Part shown: positions 59,182 to 64,000 of the stretch, piece by piece | Layout: each line of letters opens with the position of its first letter | Numbering within the stretch: position 1 is the stretch's first letter | From: Centroberyx gerrardi | Taxonomy: Eukaryota > Chordata > Actinopteri > Beryciformes > Berycidae | Direction of reading: 5' to 3' | Assembly: GCF_048128805.1 (NCBI RefSeq) | Contig: NC_136016.1 | Coordinates: 19,829,176-19,893,175, forward strand | Length of the DNA: 64,000 nucleotides | Notes under the pieces: generated by a model | Databases searched by the model: none | What the model saw: the letters and a program-made list of their open reading frames with translations, nothing else | Told to the model about the DNA's origin: nothing | Position numbers and translations under genes: made by a program

Positions 59182-59684
59182 ATGGGATGTAGTAAATGGA
59201 GAGCTGCGTTCAACTTTGGACACCTGAAGGTGCAGTCCAAGCTGTCCGTCTTCTTTACCATGATCATTCTCTTCACTTACCTATTTTACTGCCTCACTGG
59301 ATACTGTGACTCCTTACCCAGGCCTGTGTACGACCAACAGAGCAGTTTTCTCAACAAAATTATCTCAAATTATGGACAAGAAGCGTCACCGCAGCACCTC
59401 GGCGCGCACAAGAACGCGTCGCCGGTCTCGTTCGTCCGGGAGCAGCTGTCGGACTTGGACTCCGCTGACAACAACGAACTGCCGCCCGCACCGGGCGCTA
59501 ACAACATCTCTATCGCCAACACTTTCGGGAGCAAAAAGTTCCCACAGGCCATCATCATAGGAGTGAAGAAAGGTGGCACGCGGGCGCTGCTGGAGTTCCT
59601 GCGCATCCATCCGGACGTGAGAGCCGTCGGCGCTGAACCTCACTTCTTCGACCGCTTCTATGATAAGGGGCTGGAATGGTACAG
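59182..59684 (+). CDS. hs3st6: Heparan sulfate 3-O-sulfotransferase, first coding exon (gene runs off the window)
   Basis: A 503-nt exon (167 codons plus 2 nt) ending TACAG/gtaaga. The family transfers sulfate from PAPS to the 3-OH of glucosamine in heparan sulfate, in the Golgi. The layout is type II membrane: a short cytosolic N-terminus, a membrane segment at residues 21-42 ([20 protein letters not shown]), a variable stem (43-117) with N-glycosylation sites at N78 and N108, and the start of the sulfotransferase domain. The PAPS-binding loop [15 protein letters not shown] (127-141) and [16 protein letters not shown] are nearly invariant in HS3ST2/3/4/6. The sequence resembles HS3ST3A/3B and HS3ST6 most. 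The msrb1 neighbour favours hs3st6, since HS3ST6 adjoins MSRB1 in human. The start MGCSKW is chosen over an upstream in-frame ATG at 59,131, which adds 17 residues. The large second exon is not in the window. Confidence 0.85.
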
Positions 59685-60717
59685 GTAAGAACTGATGGAT
59701 ACACTGCAAAAGAAAACAAATATTCAACTAAACATAACTTAAACTAAACATAAGTTTCCTTGCTGCTTTGAAATGGCAAGTTGACTGAAATAGTAGTAAA
59801 TAGTTGGGTCAAAGTTCAAGTCACAACTCATGAACGCCTGGCTGTGAAGCTGATAACTAGTCGTTGTAAGCTGAATTTGACAAACACATCTGTCTACACC
59901 GAGTTAATGATTAAAGATGAGTCGGTTTCACTAAATTGGACGGTGCATTTCTACAGTGACTTGTTCCTGTGCGCTGTAAATGTAAAATGTAGCGTGCGTT
60001 TGTGTATTTTAATGTACAATATCCAGTGCAGTCGTGCAGAATTCACCATGATTACTGACAGGGTGTAGATACGTCTGTAATTTGCACTCTCATACAAATT
60101 AGCATACTTTCTCGGTTTACTCAAGCAGTTGCACATTACAGTAAGCACTTTTAGTACAGCCTGCCTAACCAGTCTGATGGGGTGAGAATCTGCAGCTCAT
60201 CGTTTTACTTGTCTGGGATCAGTTTGTGGAACTTCCTCTTCCTGCAAATAAATAACAAAAAACCTGACCAACCAAAGCAATGTAAAGGAAATGAGAACTT
60301 TAAATTGAGAAGCGGGCAGTTTTAAAATACCTTAGTTACTGATGTGTGTATCCTATGAGCTTTTGACTGTGTTTTTGTTGAGTTTTGTGTTGTATGTTAT
60401 GTTATTTTCATTTTGTCTTCCTTTGAGGACCACAATCCCATTTTAAGTAACACTTTCTTGTGCTGTCCTCTGGGGTCAAAATGAATTTTTTTAAATCATG
60501 TATTTTCAAACAAAAAAAGAATGGTGACTGGCATACAGCATACTTTCATAGTATAGCAGCATGGCCCAGGCATGGTGTTTATGGAGCACGATGTATCCAA
60601 AAACAGTGCTGATTCAAACACACTCTCCCCCGATTTGTCCATATAGGTGTGTCTCTGTGTCGGTACGTCACATGTCCAATATTAACATCTCATCCTGCTG
60701 CGATCAAACCCTCTATC

Positions 60718-60912
60718 TCCTCCCCTCGCCTCTCCTCCTCTTCTCCTCTCCTCTTCTCCTTTCCTCTCCTCCTCTTCTCCACTCCTCTCCTCTCCTCCTC
60801 TCCTCTCCTCTCCTCTCCTCCTCTCCTCTCCTTTCCTCTCCTCTCCTCTCTTCTCTTCTCTCCTCTCCTCCTCTCCTCTCATCTCCTCCTCTCCTCTCCT
60901 CTTCTCCTCTCA
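60718..60912. repeat. (CTCCT)n/(CTCTTCTC)n pyrimidine array
   Basis: About 195 bp of almost pure pyrimidine (CCTCTCCTCT, CTCCTCTTCT units) on the plus strand. A second, larger array of the same kind starts at 63,538. The mirror-symmetric purine/pyrimidine composition produces artificial Arg/Glu-rich frames on the minus strand. Confidence 0.95.
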
Positions 60913-61164
60913 TTAATATCCCTCAGCACCTATAACAACCTGCTGAGAGCCTCTGAGGATGGCAGCGTATTCAGTCCCCTGCCAATAAATTGCTGTTTAT
61001 TGAGCTGACACGCTGCTTCCCTAAGTGTCCATGTTGGTCCCCCGGGGGCCTCCGTCGCTACCAGCCTGATCACAGAGCGAGGAGGGTGGGGTGGATGGTG
61101 GTGGGGGGTGGGGTATCTGAGATGACTCTCCAGTCAACTGGTCAGGTATTTGCAAGAGGATCAG

Positions 61165-61645
61165 GACTAGGGCTTGACCGATACAAGCTTTTTAAAGGTT
61201 GATACTGATGTTTTTTAGACCAAAGTCACCAATATCCAACATTTACTGCCAATATTCAATATCTTTTATTCTTGTCTGGGTGGAAAAGCCTCTGAAACAG
61301 CATTTAGTCCATCATGGGACACTAAATCTCTCCATTAAAACCCAGACTAATGAAATTCTTTTAGGGTTAGCAGCTCCTTAAGGCAAGGCTGGCACACCTA
61401 CCAAATCAATGGGATACATTAGGCTTTTAAATGAAAAATTAATTTACAAAAATAACAGAATTGAAGAATTAAACAAATAAATAAAATGTGCAAAGGAAAT
61501 AAAATTTAATTTCAGGTTTTACAGACTGTTTTTATAGCTGTGTTCAGGGAGGAACTTCCAATATATCAGCAGCAGATGACACTGACTGGCTGATATCCAA
61601 GATTTAATAAAAGGCCAGTATCGGCCTGATATATCGTTTTGTGTA
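61165..61645 (-). mobile_element. MITE-D copy 3 (reverse)
   Basis: Reverse-strand member: GTGGAAAAGCCTCTGAAACA, CATCATGGGACACTAAATCT and CATTAAAACCCAGACTAATG are complements of the blocks at 17,385-17,765. The ends hold GCTTGACCGATACAAG and CAGTATCGGCCTGATATATC. It lies in the sulfotransferase intron. Confidence 0.65.
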
Positions 61646-63537
61646 ACCAAGGATGACGGAGGGAGTTGAGATGAGAGAAAGAGACTAAAAGAAGGAGGGA
61701 AGGATGAGAAAAAGATGAGAGGAATAAATGAAAGTTTAAAAGAGAGACGTGGAGGAAGGCCAGAGAAAAGGAGGGAGGGAGGGAAAAACACGGACGAATG
61801 ACAGAGTAACACGGGGTGAGTGAACGAGAAGGGAGAGATCAATACGGCCCGGTAATGATCAGGTGGAGCAGCAGCAGCAGCAGCAGCACTCAAACACATC
61901 AAAGCCTGTGTGTGTGCACATGCATTCATTGGTTCCTTTTGTCGTGACTGTGAGTCTTGTTATTTTATTGAGAAAGGTATGAGAAGAGAAGGGAGAGGGT
62001 GGGAATTCCTGCTGAAATCAGTATGTCAAAATGTCTGGATCAGAGTTCTGTATTATGTGGATCGTGTGTGAAAAACAGACTCCAGCAGCCTGTTGCAGCA
62101 GGTAAACTTGAGTTCGAATGCAGGCTGGTTTGAACGGTTTGAAATCTCACTAAGTCCAGATTTACACATATAGCCTAACTAAAATTATAACGGTTGCAAC
62201 AACTGAAATAGTTCCAACACTGACATAAGTTACGACTTATTTTTTTGGAACCAATTTTTTTTTTTTCCATTTCTTAGATCATATGAAAAATTAACATTAT
62301 CTTTCCCATCCCCCACCCTGCAACCATAGAAGTCACTTGCATACATTCATATTTCCAACATCACATGAGAATAGATGTTTTCTTTCATCTTTTCGACATA
62401 AATTAACTTAAAACATAAGTCTTCAGTAAACATTGACATGGCAAATTGATTTGATAGATGGTAAAAGTTGTGGGAAGACCAAATGTAGTGCGGTCTACAT
62501 TCAACAGGGACTGATGAAGAACTAAACTACAATTTTAGCTAGCAAACAGTAAAATAAATCATGTTTTTCCACCCCATTAGTGTCAGGGGGAATTGCATTA
62601 GGCCTAACTACGTCACTTTTACTATTTGAAAGCTACACTACTTGATGTCACTATTACTGTCTGTATTAGGCCTACATCTAGTTTAATACATAGATTTATG
62701 TCTGTACTACAAATTAATCCTAATACTTTGTACTAGATAATGTACCTGTTTGTTGACATTTGATGTTGCATTAGCTAGGTTTATCCTCTTTCTGTCGCTA
62801 TCTCGTTAGTTTTCCCTTTACATTCTGCTAGCTAAGATGTACCTGAAGTCTCCATGGTGCAACTAAACAAAGACACAGCTTTAGTGTCAAATTAACTAGT
62901 TTTGTGTATTTTAGTGTAGACTTTATACCCAAATTTACAATCGAATGCACGTTCAGCTGCTGCAACAGGCTGCAGGATCTGTAGTTTTGCATTATTTGAA
63001 TGGTGGAACAGTAGAAAAGGGTACAGGTGACGAGACCTGCAACCTTTACATGTTTTTTAATACTTGCTGTTGATAGGAAACTGACCTTACCTTGTAGTCT
63101 TTTAACACAGACATGACGTATACCCTGCTCTGTCTCTCTGTCTCTCTCTCTCTCTCTCCCTGGTCTCTCTGCTTCTCTCATGAAAGCGTAATGAAACGTG
63201 TGTTTTCGCTCTGTCCTAATCCGCTGACAGCTCGTGTCAACACAGTGCGGATTGGACCGGTGTAATGACGGGTCGGGCATTAACATGGACAGCTCAGGGA
63301 CACGTCGAGGGCCTGAGAGGGATTAGGCCCCCAGTCGTATAGTTAAACAAGGCCTTATGAAGTGTTAGTGCCTTTCCCCATGATGAGCACTTCAGTATTC
63401 CTCCACCTTCCACCTTCAGCGGTGTGGAGGAAGCGTATTGGACCCTGGGGCGGCGTACTTCACTGGCTCATGGACAAGCAATGAGACTTATTGTAATTTC
63501 TTTATATGAGCCACGCTTTAATGTTCTGAACATGAGT

Positions 63538-64000
63538 TTCCTCTCCTCTCCTCTCCTCTCCTCTCCTCTCCTCTCCACTCCTCTCCTCTCCTCTCCTCTC
63601 CACTCCTCTCCTCTCCTTTCCCCTCCTCTCTCCTCCTCTCCTCTCCTCTCCTCTCCTCTCCTCTCCTCTCCTCTCCTCTCCTCTCCACTCCTCTCCTCTC
63701 CTTTCCCCTCCTCTCCCCTCCTCTCCTCTCCTCTCCTCTCCCCTCCCCTCCTCTCCTCTCCTCTCCTCTCCTCTCCCCTCCTCTCCTCTCCTCTCCACTC
63801 CTCTCCTCTCCTCTCCTCTTTTCCTTTCTTTTCCTTTCATTTTCTCTCATCTCTTCTCCTCTCCTCTCCTCTCCTCTCCTGTCCTCCTTTCTTGAATCCT
63901 TTCCCTTCCTTTCCTTTCTTTTGCCTTTCCTTTCCTCTCTTCTCCTCTCCTCTCCTCCCCTCATCCTCCCCCCCTCTCCTCCTCTCCCCTCCTCCTCTCC
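63538..64000. repeat. (CTCCT)n pentanucleotide satellite, runs off the window
   Basis: At least 460 bp of near-pure CCTCT/CTCCT repeat with scattered CCACTCC, CCCCTCC and CTTTCCC variants that recur in blocks, which suggests higher-order duplication. It degrades to CTTTCC-type units after about 63,820 and continues past the end of the window. Purine-strand frames from it are artefacts. Confidence 0.95.

Larger units (their letters stand above)
59685..63537 (+). other. Intron of the sulfotransferase gene (5' part)
   Basis: Non-coding DNA after the exon 1 donor. It holds the start of a CACTGCAAAA-type repeat near 59,702, a pyrimidine pentanucleotide array (60,718-60,912), a MITE-D copy (61,165-61,645, reverse) and purine-rich DNA at 61,650-61,900. 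No second sulfotransferase exon, which would show motifs such as the PSYF segment, was found up to 64,000. Confidence 0.65.

Noticed and set aside
63502-63964. Arg/Glu/Gly-rich frames on the minus strand (also at 60,682-60,913)
   Set aside because: They are translations of a CTCCT pentanucleotide array with no start context or homology.

Overview
The window is a vertebrate nuclear segment, almost certainly from a ray-finned (teleost) fish. The five recognisable genes are split by GT-AG introns and encode animal proteins. The background is typical of fish DNA: abundant (CA)n tracts, many short inverted-repeat (MITE-like) elements, LINE 3' tails, tRNA-type SINEs and a solo LTR. No bacterial, viral, CRISPR or operon-like feature was seen.

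Layout. 1-7,170: repeat-rich, no gene recognised; it holds a solo LTR nested in a MITE. 7,177-13,157 (+): rnf151, a RING/TRAF-type zinc-finger E3 ligase, with an ATG-only first coding exon and a frame break in exon 4. 14,812-31,045 (-): tex2 (or its teleost paralogue tex2l), an ER lipid-transfer protein reconstructed in 11 coding exons (1,095 aa), with a probable non-coding first exon near 34,808. 37,683-38,726 (+): neurl2 (two exons, 301 aa), head-to-head with tex2. 40,213-42,625 (+): msrb1, a selenoprotein whose UGA is selenocysteine and whose SECIS element is visible in the 3' UTR. 43,600-58,700: about 15 kb of gene-free, repeat-dense DNA. 59,182-59,684 (+): first coding exon of a heparan sulfate 3-O-sulfotransferase (probably hs3st6); the rest lies beyond the window.

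The genes do not form a pathway: they cover ubiquitin ligation (Rnf151, Neurl2), lipid transfer (Tex2), methionine sulfoxide repair (Msrb1) and heparan sulfate modification. As recalled from the human map, RNF151, MSRB1 and HS3ST6 lie close together on 16p13.3, while TEX2 (chr 17) and NEURL2 (chr 20) do not, so this looks like conserved synteny with lineage-specific rearrangement.

I found no convincing new multi-gene system. The points most worth checking are the rnf151 frame break, the compact Sec/SECIS arrangement of msrb1, the purely (TG)n splice-acceptor tract in tex2, the foldback element in the tex2 3' UTR, and the repeat families, whose copies show nesting and a target-site duplication. 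All exon boundaries were derived by eye from reading frame, splice sites and remembered family sequences; no alignment was run.
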